Positions 1 through 10,631 of a DNA stretch of 64,000 nt are shown here, piece after piece. How positions within the stretch are numbered: the first letter of the stretch is position 1; each line of letters opens with the position of its first letter. The position numbers were made by a program, and so were the translations under genes. The DNA is from Paramyrothecium sp. XJ0827 (Eukaryota > Ascomycota > Sordariomycetes > Hypocreales > Stachybotryaceae): positions 2,418,001 to 2,482,000 of the forward strand of contig JAJFPB010000002.1 in the NCBI GenBank assembly GCA_020881915.1, given 5' to 3'. The notes under the pieces were generated by a model. The model was not told where the DNA came from. It did not search any database and worked only from the letters and a program-made list of their open reading frames with translations.

Positions 1-29
1 GACTGCCGGCTTCTGGCTGAGCCGAAGTC

Positions 30-1562
30 ATGCCTCGTATATCTGTGCCGACGGCCGCAAGACTGCCCTCAACCCTACGCGTTGATGCCTCAAATCAAGC
101 CGTCTCTAAACTGCTAGGCCGGCTGTCTCGGGAGTCCCTCATCTCGCTTGCTCTCGACTGGTTGGATGAGGAAACCGTCCCGAATGCCATCCCCTACCTC
201 GATGAAGGCGGCGACGATGGCGAGGATGAAGCAGCCGATGACATCTATCCACCTTGCAGTTCCATCCAAGAACTGCAGCAGCTCTACCTAGATATGCAGG
301 ATCAAAAGGGCTCAAAGCGCGACGTAGCTAGTCGTATCCTGGAAGGAGATTGGCGCCATGGGTTGACCATGTATCAACTCGCCATGGCAGACCTGACTTA
401 TTTGGACGATCATCCATCATCACAAAAATGGTCGGCATACCAAATACTGCCACTGCAAACCCCACTGAAAGGTCCCGACGAGGAGCAAATCATAAGGGTG
501 GACAAAAAGAGCCTCGAGATCCCACGATTTCACCCTGCCACTTTCCTAGAGAATTTACAGGATCAGGTCCTGCCCGATGTCAAAGCGCACTATCAATTCT
601 ACCGACCAAAGGACTTTCCGGTCCTCATTCTACGGATATTTGTCGTAGAATCGCCTTACAACAGCACATTGGCCCTACGAGGCCCTGGGGTCGACGACAA
701 TTCCACAAACTTTGACTCATCAAAAACCGTTTATCTCGCCTTCCCCGATGGATCGCCCTCACTCTATATCACGAAGTCTCAGAGTACCGGGACTACCAGT
801 GCTGGTGAATCAAGAAGTTTGCACAATCTCATCGTTGACGGGGTGTCGAAAGCCCTTTCTCGACCTCGGCAGCGGTATACACTGAAAACGACAAACATCA
901 CGAGCAGAAACCTAAGGGCACTGCTGGCTACGAAAGGATCTGGACGTGGGAACGCAGCAGGCGGAGGCTGGAGTATCTATGCGGACGATAAGCTGAAGGC
1001 GTCACCGCTGGATACAGTCCTCCCCACACCACCTTTGTCAAGAGATTCATCTGACCCGGACAACGTCCGCAAACGACAGCTTCCACTGAATGTAAGGTCG
1101 AATGTGTCGAAGCGAGCGAGAATGGTTGCCCAAGCACGGTTCGGGATGTCGGGCATCGTCACTGATGGCAAGGGGGTAGAGAAGGTCGAAGTACTCTTGA
1201 AGGATGAGTTTCCCATGCCCAAGGGCTTCGTGGATCATGAGTCAGATGAGGAACAAAACGGAGTCGCAGCCGCAGAGGCTTCGAAGCGACGACGCAGCCA
1301 GATTGAATCGATTTCGGGGCAGGTGAGCGGAGATGAAGAGGACGACATGGGACTGGGCAAATCGGGCAGTTCGTCCGGCTGGACGCCTATGGTCAAGATC
1401 AGTTTCCAGGGACAGCATGTCTTTGCCGGCATCCGTCAGCTCGTTGAGGCAGGAATCATTAACGGTGAACGCATGCCAGGATGGATGACGGGAGAAGAAG
1501 CCGTGACGACTGGCGTCGTTGCGCAGGGACGGATACAGAGTCGTACAGGGTCAGGAGTATGA
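30..1562 (+). CDS. CHL4: CHL4/CENP-N-family kinetochore protein
   Basis: Single-exon gene of 510 codons. The N-terminal block with RVDASNQAVSKLLGRLSRES followed by LALDWLDEE is the typical start of the Chl4/Mis15/CENP-N family. The C-terminal block FAGIRQLVEAGIINGERMPGW (residues ~453-473) is the family's conserved end. Between them lies a long, partly disordered, basic and acidic linker (residues ~300-440). In yeast, Chl4 is a subunit of the inner kinetochore (Ctf19/CCAN) complex. It pairs with Iml3/CENP-L and binds centromeric chromatin, so a nuclear role in chromosome segregation is expected. An in-frame TGA at 18-20 just upstream of the ATG fixes the start. Family assignment is by recognition of the conserved ends; the middle is divergent, as is usual for CCAN proteins. 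Confidence 0.85.
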   Translation: MPRISVPTAARLPSTLRVDASNQAVSKLLGRLSRESLISLALDWLDEETVPNAIPYLDEGGDDGEDEAADDIYPPCSSIQELQQLYLDMQDQKGSKRDVASRILEGDWRHGLTMYQLAMADLTYLDDHPSSQKWSAYQILPLQTPLKGPDEEQIIRVDKKSLEIPRFHPATFLENLQDQVLPDVKAHYQFYRPKDFPVLILRIFVVESPYNSTLALRGPGVDDNSTNFDSSKTVYLAFPDGSPSLYITKSQSTGTTSAGESRSLHNLIVDGVSKALSRPRQRYTLKTTNITSRNLRALLATKGSGRGNAAGGGWSIYADDKLKASPLDTVLPTPPLSRDSSDPDNVRKRQLPLNVRSNVSKRARMVAQARFGMSGIVTDGKGVEKVEVLLKDEFPMPKGFVDHESDEEQNGVAAAEASKRRRSQIESISGQVSGDEEDDMGLGKSGSSSGWTPMVKISFQGQHVFAGIRQLVEAGIINGERMPGWMTGEEAVTTGVVAQGRIQSRTGSGV

Positions 1563-3807
1563 CAGTCGTTTGCGGAAGCGGGAGTATTGGCGTCCAAAAC
1601 TATATTTATGCAGCGGCTGAAGCAGATACCCAGATGATTATTTAATCGCATTTCAACAAGTCTGGCCGACGTAACATGTTTGAACAGAAGAACGGGACAG
1701 CAGTGACGTAAAGTATAGAGAATGCCGAAACACTTTTCATCTGGCCTGGGCCCTGGAGACACCGGGGCGTCAGATCCGACGGGAAGAAAGACTTGGCCAT
1801 TCAAAAGGGGGGCGGATGATGTCCTTGGCAACGATGCAAGCGAAGCTGCGTGTAGCCGCATGCCCAGATACACTCCTGTTTCACAGTTTCTCACTGCATT
1901 CTATGTGCAACCCGCTGGCCGTTACTTGACCAATCGAATTATTTAGAAACAAGGAATGGCGGCTCGCTCAATGAAAAGGAATCACATAAAAAGGAGGGGG
2001 ACTGCATGTAACTAAAATTGTCCCTGGTGAGCCGTGCCATGCGGACAAGCGTCCAGGGCCGGATAAGCGACCGAAAAGGTAGCCCAGCTAACCGCCACCA
2101 CATCCAGATGCGTCGTCAGAGGCGAAAAGGCAAACGATGGACGGGAAGCAAGAGGGGCATGGATAGACCAACACATCATGTCGTTCGGCGGCAAAAAGAA
2201 GCTGCTACACGGTGCTGTCTCCAACGTTGTCGTGCGTGTGAAACAAATTACGCCGGGACCAACTGACCATGGCCTGCGGTCGAGTTCAACTCGTCGTGTC
2301 GGCGCTTTCAGGAGAAGTGGGAAACGCAAAAGTTTTCAAGGGCACTGCTAACGGGAAACGACAGGCGTGTCCATACGAGGTCCAGAATGAAATAAAACAG
2401 CCCAGCAAACGGGAGAAACTTGGCTGGGGAAACGGCCTCGGCCCTGGGGGCCCTGTCAGGAGGTCGGTGGGGGCAGAGATCCACCACCAGGGGCCAGGCA
2501 AGCATGGCAAGCATGGGGACGACAGCCGCCAGCCGCAGATAGATTGGCCTCGCAGATTGCGCTTCAGGCGACGAAATTGGTACCTGCAAGGGCAAGGGAC
2601 TGCACTCTACAGAAAACGTCGACGCCTGCTGGAACCGGCGTGCTCTCTGTTCGCAGCTGTGATCTTCGGACGCTTAATTGCAAGCACGTCTCACGATGCG
2701 GGAGGTAGATTGCTAACGGCATTGATCCAATGGATGACATGACGTCTCGTCATATAATCCCACGTCACACAACCACCAAAATTTAACGTACAGGAAAGGT
2801 GGAAAAGAAAGAAGAAAAATAAAATAATGAGAAAAAAACCATTATGCTTAATTGCTGGATTGGGCAATGAGGTTGGTTTCACGTGCCGCCGCCGCTGCAC
2901 TAACCTGCGTCGGTCTTGTTTTCCAATGTTTCCTTTCACATCGTCATTGCGCATCGTGGCCGCTCATCCAAGTAGCGCCGTCCCCTGTCCCCTGCCATCA
3001 CGAATATTCGGCGGCTACGCAAAGTCCGCAGTGTCTTTTTCCGTTTCACGAAGGCATGGTCATCGAAGGCAGCAACGTCTTCCTCGTTCCATACCCTTTG
3101 TTTGGTTGTTCTCGACTTGTTCTGGCGAGCATGCGAGGGAACAAGGTCCACAAAGCAACCTGAAACCACCACCCATGCCCACTGCAGCATCCAATGTCGG
3201 CTAGGCGGCCAGGAACTGCGGCGAGCGAGGCCCTCGGCTGGTCTAAGCCAGATCGAGCCGCGATCCTGCTGAGGGCCTTGGACAGCGGCTCTTGAGCACG
3301 CGGGGCCATCCCTGTCCAGGGGCCGCGCTTCGCTCAAAAGATTATGGCCCCACGTGTGGCACCCCCGGCCCATCTTGACGTTTCACGATTGCGAGTTTTC
3401 TCTGCCATGGTGGTATGAAGGAACATGCAATCGATCATCTCATCCTACCCCCTCTGGTTAGCACCCGGCCGAGTCCCCTTAATATCAAGCATAACGCGAG
3501 AGGCGTAGAGTGCGAAATGGCTTCCTGCCGTCACCCCGGCCACTGAGCCAATCTGAATCTGACGGCTCAACCCTGGCCGTCTCCGTACTTTCTGACAGGG
3601 CTCCCCAGGGAGGCGCTTCCCGACTGGCCAAGCTCAAGCAGAAGCCCACGATCCCAGAGCGACCATGGGGCCTGATGGAGCCCTCTCCTGTGTCAAGCGA
3701 AGTGAATGCAAACATGGATCCCGGAGTTCGGATGAAGGACACACAGACATAGGCTCGACATGGGGGCCAGCCGCCTGCCCATCTCATCTCGACCATCGTC
3801 CACACCG
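1563..3807. other. Intergenic region, no gene seen
   Basis: About 2.2 kb between CHL4 and the AA9 gene. Short open frames occur on both strands, but none has a recognisable domain, consistent codon use or splice structure. The right part probably holds upstream control of the AA9 gene. No repeats or transposon remains were recognised. Confidence 0.6.
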
Positions 3808-3815
3808 TATATAAG
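3808..3815 (+). promoter_or_regulatory. TATA box of the AA9 gene
   Basis: TATATAAG lies about 250 bases before the AA9 start codon. A CT-rich stretch (about 3840-3960) follows, which is typical of the transcription start region of highly expressed fungal genes. There is no ATG between this box and the start at 4064, consistent with a ~220-base leader. The match is by sequence only. Confidence 0.6.
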
Positions 3816-4063
3816 ACGACGGCCTCATCCACTCCGGCTGCCTTCCTCCTCTCTTTCCTCTTCACCCTTCTCATCGGTGTTGTATCCTCACACTCACTTT
3901 CACACATTCACTCTCTTTCTCTTTGGCTGTGCCATTGTTTTGATTATCACACAGGACTAGACGTCCCAACCCACGTTCTCTACGCAACATCCAATATAGG
4001 ACAGACTTCGGTCACATTTCGTTTCACAAACACAAACCAATACACATTCCTAAATCCACCAAG

Positions 4064-5083
4064 ATGCGTTTCACCGCTGCTTCCGTCCTGGCCATGGCCA
4101 GCACCGTCTCCGCCCACGCCCTCGTCTACGGCGTCTGGGTCAACGACGTCGACCAGGGTGACGGTCGCCAGAGCTACATCCGTACTCCCCCCAACAACAG
4201 CCCCGTCAAGGACCTGTCCTCCCCCGACCTAGTCTGCAACGTCAACGGTGCTAAGCCCGCCTCGGACTTCGTGTCCGTTGCCGCTGGTGACACCGTCAGC
4301 GTTGAGTGGCTCCACGACAACCGCCACGACGACATCATTGACGGCTCCCACAAGGGTCCCATCATCACCTGGATTGCCGAGTACACCGAGGGTGCCGGCA
4401 CCGGTGCCATCTGGTCCAAGATCGCCGAGGACGGCTTTGACGGTACGCAGTGGGCCACTGACAAGATCAAGGCCAACAAGGGCCGCAACGACTTCGTCCT
4501 TCCCGCCTCCCTGAAGGCCGGCAAGTACCTGCTCCGCCAGGAGATCATCGCCGGCCACGAGGCCGATGCCACCTTCGACAAGAACCCTGCCCGTGGTGCT
4601 CAGTTCTACCCCTCTTGCATCCAGCTCGACGTCACTGGTACCGGCTCTGCTGTTCCCGACCAGGCCTTCGACTTCAACAAGGACTACACCTACGCTGATC
4701 CCGGCATTAACTTCAACGTCTACGGTGCCGTTTCCAGCTACGCCATCCCCGGCCCCACTGTCTGGAGTGGTGAGGGCTCCGGCTCTGCTCCCCAGCCTAC
4801 TGCTGCCCCTGCTCCTTCCTCCGAGGCTCCTGCTCCTACCTCTGAGGCTCCCGCCCCTACCTCTGAGGCCCCTGCTCCTGCTCCCACCAACGAGGCTCCC
4901 GCCCCTACCTCTGAGGCTCCCGCTCCCATCACCACCTCCATTGCTCCCGCGCCCACCACTCTGGTCACCGTCACCAGCTCTGCTCCCGCCACTCCCACTG
5001 GCCCTGCCAACCCTCCTGTCGAGCCCCCCAAGACCTGCAAGCGCAAGCGCTCCCACAAGCGCCGCCACGCCCGCCGCGTCTAA
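4064..5083 (+). CDS. AA9 lytic polysaccharide monooxygenase, secreted
   Basis: Intronless, 339 residues. Predicted signal peptide 1-17, with cleavage exposing His18 as the mature N-terminus. His18 and His96 (in DGSHKGP) form the copper histidine brace. His165, Gln180 and Tyr182 (in GAQFYPSC) match the conserved second-sphere His/Gln and axial Tyr, and Cys58-Cys185 match the conserved disulfide. AA9 enzymes oxidatively cleave cellulose and some hemicelluloses outside the cell. After the catalytic domain (to ~240) comes an Ala/Pro/Thr/Ser linker with repeats of the type EAPAPTS (~247-310), then a basic tail rich in Lys, Arg and His (~324-339). There is no CBM1 cellulose-binding module and no hydrophobic GPI tail. 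The gene is convergent with the TatD gene. Codon use is strongly biased to C-ending codons, suggesting high expression. Substrate cannot be told from sequence. Confidence 0.93.
   Translation: MRFTAASVLAMASTVSAHALVYGVWVNDVDQGDGRQSYIRTPPNNSPVKDLSSPDLVCNVNGAKPASDFVSVAAGDTVSVEWLHDNRHDDIIDGSHKGPIITWIAEYTEGAGTGAIWSKIAEDGFDGTQWATDKIKANKGRNDFVLPASLKAGKYLLRQEIIAGHEADATFDKNPARGAQFYPSCIQLDVTGTGSAVPDQAFDFNKDYTYADPGINFNVYGAVSSYAIPGPTVWSGEGSGSAPQPTAAPAPSSEAPAPTSEAPAPTSEAPAPAPTNEAPAPTSEAPAPITTSIAPAPTTLVTVTSSAPATPTGPANPPVEPPKTCKRKRSHKRRHARRV
4802..4930 (+). repeat. Pro/Ala/Thr linker repeats within the AA9 gene
   Basis: In-frame 21-base units encoding APAPTSE-type heptads at 4826-4846, 4847-4867 and 4895-4915. 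A 27-base variant unit (4868-4894) lies between the second and third. Units differ mainly at third codon positions. They encode an extended linker that is probably O-glycosylated. Confidence 0.85.
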
Positions 5084-5502
5084 GCGGTTCTTCTGCTTAA
5101 CGCGCCTTGCGTGTCATGAGTTGTTTGATAGAAAAGGGAAATTATTTTTTTTTTGGGACGAGGATCATTGATTGATATGCAACACAATCCTCAGGTTTAG
5201 GTTCGTGTATATATATAGTTGAGTGTGCGGATACCGCCAATAGAAGCATTTGCAATCATAGTCAGTGTGCCATCTCCAAGTGATTGGTAGTTTGTCGTAA
5301 CCCGGCACGTAAATGATTTCTCTCTCTACCTACCCTAGGCCACCTTTGGGCCAAGTGTAGCGTAAATGGCAGTGAGTCCTCATTGCTGCATGAGAGGATT
5401 TGGCCTACTCTAGGATATATCTCCAGCCCTTCAATAGATTTGTCTTTTGAGATGTAGACAAGAGTCCACACCTAAATCACGGCTCTCTAAGTATGTACGC
5501 GT
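5084..5502. other. Convergent 3' intergenic region
   Basis: About 420 bases between the AA9 stop and the TatD stop. It holds a T-run near 5145-5152 and AT-rich sequence that probably carries the 3' ends of both transcripts. No gene seen. Confidence 0.6.
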
Positions 5503-6810
5503 CTATTTATCCTCTAGATCAAACACTGTAACGGTATTTCGCCACGCTGCCTCGCAAACCTCCTCGACACTGACCTCCTTGATGCCAGCAATGATCTTCG
5601 CAATGCGCTCAATGCTGCAAGGCTCGTTCCGACCCTTCACCATGGCCCCTTCCTCCCACTTCTCCTTCTTTACCACCTTGTATCGCTCCGGTACTTCAGG
5701 CTCCTTCTTCTGATTTTTCTTCTGTTGCTTCTGCTGCTTTGGCTTCGGTGCCTGCTCAGTGGGTTCGGCCGATCCATTCTGCACCGGCTCTGCAGGGGGC
5801 TTCTTCTCGATGAGATACTTCCAGCCCTCGTGGCTAGGTCGGACCTCACACCAAGGGCCATCCGTTTCGATCATGAGCCTGTCTAGATGTACTTCCTTGA
5901 CAACGGCACAGTTTTCGGCAGTCTTGAAGCTGCAGCCGTTGATGCCAATGTAGAGACCAAGATTCATAAGCTCACGCATCTCTTCAACTGTACCCGTAAA
6001 GCTGTGCACGACACCGCCCTTCTCCAACCTCTCCAAGTTTTCACCAAACGCGGACTTCAGCAGAGACACGAAGTCGGCATGGGCTGCTCTTGAATGCAAG
6101 AAAAGGGGCAGCTGTGGCTCAAGCGATGCGGCGACTTTCAGCTGTGCTGCGAAAGAATGAAGCTGTATGTTCTTTGAGCAATAGTGTAAGCGATCGTAGT
6201 CGAGACCGAATTCCCCCATCGCTACTAGGTGCTTTTTGTCAGAGGAACGAGCCTCGGTCAAGAATGCTTTAAGTTCTGCGATGATTTGCTCGGATTTGGC
6301 GGTGTCTGGTTCATGGTCTTCTGACATGGGCGCTTCGGGATCGGGATTACAAGGGATTGTGTGCCCAGAGTCGTGAGTAGGGCCGACTGCACTGAACACG
6401 GCGCTGCTGCATGGATGTATGCCAGCTGTAGCAAAGATAACTCCAGCTAATACGAGATATATTAGTGAGGGGATCTCGTTGAGCAAGTCGAGAACACATT
6501 TTCACATACGGTATTCCTCAGCGAGTCTGACGGCATCACGAGAGCTCTCAAAATCCGATCCAGTCACCATGAGCTTGGAACAGCCTACTTCTTGGGCTCT
6601 CCCAACGACAGCCGCGAGGTCGTCTGGGTGGCGCTGGGTTCCATGGTATTTACCCCTGAATATAGGGTCGGCCAAATTGATGCCGATCTACTAGACATGA
6701 GGTATCAGTAGAAGGCCAGCTATCGATCAGGTTGATCTGATACATACATCAATGTATCTGGGTCTGTATGGAGCCCCATTTAGCTCTGGAGCTGGTTGAC
6801 TCGCCGCCAT
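5503..6810 (-). CDS. TatD-family metal-dependent deoxyribonuclease
   Basis: Three exons by my splicing: 6810-6748, 6687-6510 and 6446-5503, with introns of 60 and 63 bases (GTATGT/TAG and GTATGT/TAG); product 394 residues. The frame is kept, and the joined start reads YIDIGINLADPIF and EEYPGVIFATAGIHPC, as in eukaryotic TatD proteins. Candidate metal-binding and catalytic residues are His91 (GIHP), Glu159 (GEFGLDYDR), His198 (LHSR), His228 (HSFTGT) and Asp276 (ETDGPW). Like eukaryotic homologues it has GINL where bacterial members have HxH. TatD nucleases act in DNA processing, including apoptotic-type DNA degradation in yeast. A Lys/Gln-rich insertion (~295-345) separates the last motif from the C-terminal helix region. 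The gene is divergent from RNR1. Start chosen at an ATG in good context (AACATGGCG). Confidence 0.9.
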
Positions 6811-7712
6811 GTTGAGATTTCTAACGAACTGGCAGGAACGTGAACGAGGGATACAATATGCCGCCCTTTTTAACCACATAGAGGCCTGGTCCTGGTCCCA
6901 GAGGTAGAAGCAAGGCTTACAGTCATTAAAGCCTGCAGTTGAGTCATCAAACAGCCCTGGTAATGCGTCACCAACAACTTGAGCCAACCGTCAAATAATT
7001 ATCAATGCTGTCCAATCTTGAGCAAGAGCCGTAGTGGGACACGGACCCCATTCACGTGACAGCGCGCTGCTGTTTCCTTAACGGGATGGTGGGGCAAACC
7101 CCAAAAGCGTGTTGCTGTACCGAATTGGAAGCAACGCGACGCCGGACGAGCCGCGAAACCGGGGCACAGTCCCAGGTCGGTTGATGGACAGGAATCACGG
7201 CAGCGTCCGCAGTGAAGTCGTGAGAGGTCGTCTGTAAGATCTCCAATGCATAAAAGTTTCATGCGGCCTTCGCAGAGGCCGGTGACGTATGGCTCTGCAC
7301 GCGAATGCAGGGACTGCAACTACAGCATGTCGGCTCAGGTTTTGGCGGGGAGGGGCAGGTACTTTGCCCGAGGTACCTGCGCGCCAGGGCAGCAAGTTTA
7401 ATGGATTCGCGCCCGTTTAAGTGCTCTGCCAATGTTTGTCGCGCTAGGATTTGGCGTCGCGCGTGCTAAAGACGCGTCTAGCACATAAGAAGACTTCGCT
7501 CCGCCGCCCAGGCAACGCATTTCTTTCTCTTCATCCTCCACTCCCCTTCATCACCGCGACAACCACAGAAGCAATTCGATTTCTCTTCTGCTTCTTAACG
7601 GCTGCTCTTCACTCTGCTTGATCGTCTGCATTGCAAAGAGAACCAGCCTGCACATCCTCTTCGCTTCTTTCTTCTCGCCACTGTCCCCGGCGCAGCCTCT
7701 CGCACCTCCATC
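6811..7712. other. Divergent TatD/RNR1 promoter region
   Basis: About 900 bases shared by two genes transcribed away from each other. The RNR1-proximal part holds an MCB-like palindrome and then a pyrimidine-rich leader (about 7505-7712). No protein gene is supported here. Confidence 0.65.
7470..7479. promoter_or_regulatory. MCB-like palindrome upstream of RNR1
   Basis: AGACGCGTCT is a perfect 10-base palindrome with the core ACGCGT. That core is the MluI cell-cycle box bound by MBF (Mbp1/Swi6) in yeasts, where ribonucleotide reductase genes are classic G1/S targets. It lies 233 bases before the RNR1 ATG. Binding in this organism is an inference. Confidence 0.55.
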
Positions 7713-10631
7713 ATGTTCGTCAGAAAGCGAGGTACGTGTCTGGCTTGCTGCAGCCCCCCTCTCACATCAGAATCAAAAGGAGACGCGTTGCTAACTCCCT
7801 ACAGATGGACGCCAGGAGCGCGTTCAGTTCGACAAGATCACTGCCCGTGTTTCCAGGCTGTGTTACGGCCTGGACATGGACCATGTCGATCCTGTTGCTA
7901 TCACACAAAAGGTCATTTCCGGCGTGTACGGCGGTGTCACCACAGTTCAGCTAGATGATCTGGTACGTCTTCAGTCCATTCCAATTTGCTCCAGACACGG
8001 CTAACAGCTTCTCTAGGCCGCGGAAACTGCTGCCTACATGACCGTCACCCACCCCGACTATGCCATCCTGGCCGCCCGCATCGCAGTCTCCAACCTCCAC
8101 AAGCAGACCAAGAAGCAATGGTCTTCCGTCATCAGTGATTTGTACCACTATGTCAACCCCAAGAACAGCCGAGCATCACCCATGATTGCTCAAGAAACAT
8201 ACGAATGCGTCATGAGACACAAGGAGGAGCTGGACTCGGCCATTGTCTATGACCGTGACTTCAACTACCAATACTTTGGCTTCAAAACCCTTGAGCGATC
8301 ATATCTGCTCAAGCTCGATGGCAAGATCGTTGAGCGACCCCAGCACATGATCATGCGTGTTGCTGTTGGTATTTGGGGCGACAACATTGAGCGTGTCATC
8401 GAGACGTACAACCTCATGTCAAGCAAGTTCTTCACACACGCTTCCCCAACCCTGTTCAACGCCGGCACTCCTCAGCCTCAGCTATCTTCATGCTTCCTGG
8501 TTGACATGAAGGATGACAGTATTGAGGGTATTTATGACACTCTCAAGACTTGTGCCATGATCTCCAAGATGGCTGGAGGCATTGGTCTGAATGTCCACCG
8601 AATCCGTGCTACCGGCTCATACATTGCTGGTACCAACGGTACCTCCAACGGTCTCACTCCCATGCTCCGTGTCTTTAACAACACCGCTCGCTACGTTGAT
8701 CAGGGAGGCAACAAGCGCCCAGGCGCCTTCGCCATCTATGTTGAGCCTTGGCACGCCGATGTCTTTGAGTTCCTGGATCTGCGCAAGAACCACGGAAAGG
8801 AGGAGGTCCGTGCCCGTGATCTCTTCCTCGCTCTTTGGATCCCCGATTTGTTCATGAAGCGTGTTGAGAAGAATGGCGAATGGACTCTCATGTGCCCCAA
8901 TGAGTGCCCTGGCCTGGCTGATTGCTACGGCGAGGAGTTCGAGGCTCTGTACGAGAAGTACGAGCGTGAGGGTCGTGGTCGCAAGTCCATCAAGGCACAG
9001 AAGCTGTGGTACGCCATCTTGGAAGCGCAGACGGAGACGGGTAATCCTTTCATGCTCTACAAGGATGCCTGCAACCGCAAGAGCAACCAGAAGAACTTGG
9101 GTACCATTCGAAGCTCCAACCTGTGCACTGAAATTGTTGAGTACTCAGCTCCTGACGAGGTTGCTGTCTGCAACCTTGCGTCGTTGGCGTTGCCATCATA
9201 CGTTGATTACAATGAGGGCTGCTACGACTTCCAGAAGCTCCACGACGTCACTCGTGTCGTCGTCCGCAACTTGAACAAGATTATCGATGTCAACCACTAC
9301 CCGGTTCAGGAAGCACGCAACAGCAACATGCGTCACAGACCCATCGGTGTTGGTGTTCAGGGTCTTGCCGATGCATTCCTCGCACTTCGTCTGCCGTTTG
9401 AGTCTCCCGAGGCCCGTGAGCTGAACAAGCAGATTTTCGAAACCATTTACCACGCCGCCCTAACTGCATCCATGGAGCTTGCCAAGGAGGAGGGTCCCTA
9501 CTCGTCCTTCAAGGGCTCTCCCGCCTCCGAGGGTATTCTCCAGTTTGACATGTGGAATGTTAAGCCTTCCGACTTATGGGAGTGGGAGACTCTGCGAGAG
9601 CAGATCAAGGAGCATGGTATTCGCAACAGTCTGCTAGTTGCCCCTATGCCCACAGCAAGCACGTCTCAGATTCTGGGCAACAACGAGTGCTTTGAGCCTT
9701 ACACCTCCAACATCTACCAGCGCCGTGTCCTGGCCGGTGAGTTCCAGGTTGTCAACCCTTGGCTGTTGAAGGACCTTGTCGACATGGGTCTGTGGTCTGA
9801 TGCCATGAAGAACCGCATCATCTCCGAGAACGGTTCTATTCAGAACATTCCTAATATCCCTGCTGATGTCAAAGCACTTTACAAGACTGTGTGGGAGATT
9901 TCTCAACGTCAAGTCGTACAGATGGCTGCCGACCGTGGTGCCTTCATTGATCAATCTCAATCCCTGAACATCCACATGCGGGAGCCCACCATGGGCAAGA
10001 TTACCAGCATGCACTTCACTGGCTGGAAGCTCGGCCTGAAGACTGGCATGTACTACCTGCGTACCCAGGCCGCTGCCGCCCCCATTCAGTTCACCGTCGA
10101 TCAAGAGGCTCTCAAGGTCGCTGACACGAATGTTGGCAAGGAGCGCACGCTGAAGAAGCGTGCGCCGCCTTCGGGTAGCAGCTACATGTCCTCTCCATCT
10201 GCTGTTCCCCGCGCCAGCTTCGCGAAGAAGGAAGAGGTGAACGGTAACTCGCTGAATGCCAACGGCATCCCCACCCCAAGCACGACGCCTCCTCCTCTGG
10301 GAGGTGCCGGTACCAAGGCTCGTCCTCTTGCGTCTCCTGCCAAGCCAGCCACGATGAAGGCTGATGTCGAGGAGGGTGACAGCCCCAAGGTTCTTCCTAC
10401 TGAGCCTGCTGAGGGAATCAAGGACGAGGAGCTCCCGGCCCCCGGAGCTAAGAAAGACGGACAGTCCGAGGACAAGGACGAGGATAGCGAAGAGCGTGAG
10501 CGAGACATCTACTCCGACGCTGTGCTAGCTTGTAAGAAACCTCGCCTATCATGATCAAACCGATTGAAATGTTAACAATCCCTTCAGGCAGCATCGAGAA
10601 CCCCGAGTCCTGCGTGATGTGCAGTGGCTAA
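7713..10631 (+). CDS. RNR1: Ribonucleoside-diphosphate reductase, large subunit
   Basis: Four exons: 7713-7731, 7805-7962, 8017-10531 and 10588-10631, with introns of 73, 54 and 56 bases; product 911 residues. It reduces ribonucleoside diphosphates to deoxy forms together with the small (R2) subunit. An N-terminal ATP-cone (1-~92) begins [18 protein letters not shown]. Active-site cysteines are Cys218 (SSCFL) and Cys444 (CNLASLALP), with the thiyl-radical Cys429 (NLCTEI). The [17 protein letters not shown] motif is present. A Lys/Glu/Pro-rich variable region (~760-890) leads to the tail Cys898...CVMCSG, whose Cys906/Cys909 pair re-reduces the active site. The last exon is only 44 bases and the final intron splits the Cys898 codon. 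Without that splice the protein would end shortly after KKPR and lack the redox tail. Probably induced in S phase through the upstream MCB-like site. Confidence 0.97.

Noticed and set aside
4229..5068. 279-codon open frame antisense to the AA9 gene
   Set aside because: Gly/Ser/Arg-rich shadow produced by C-ending codons of the AA9 gene; no independent support.
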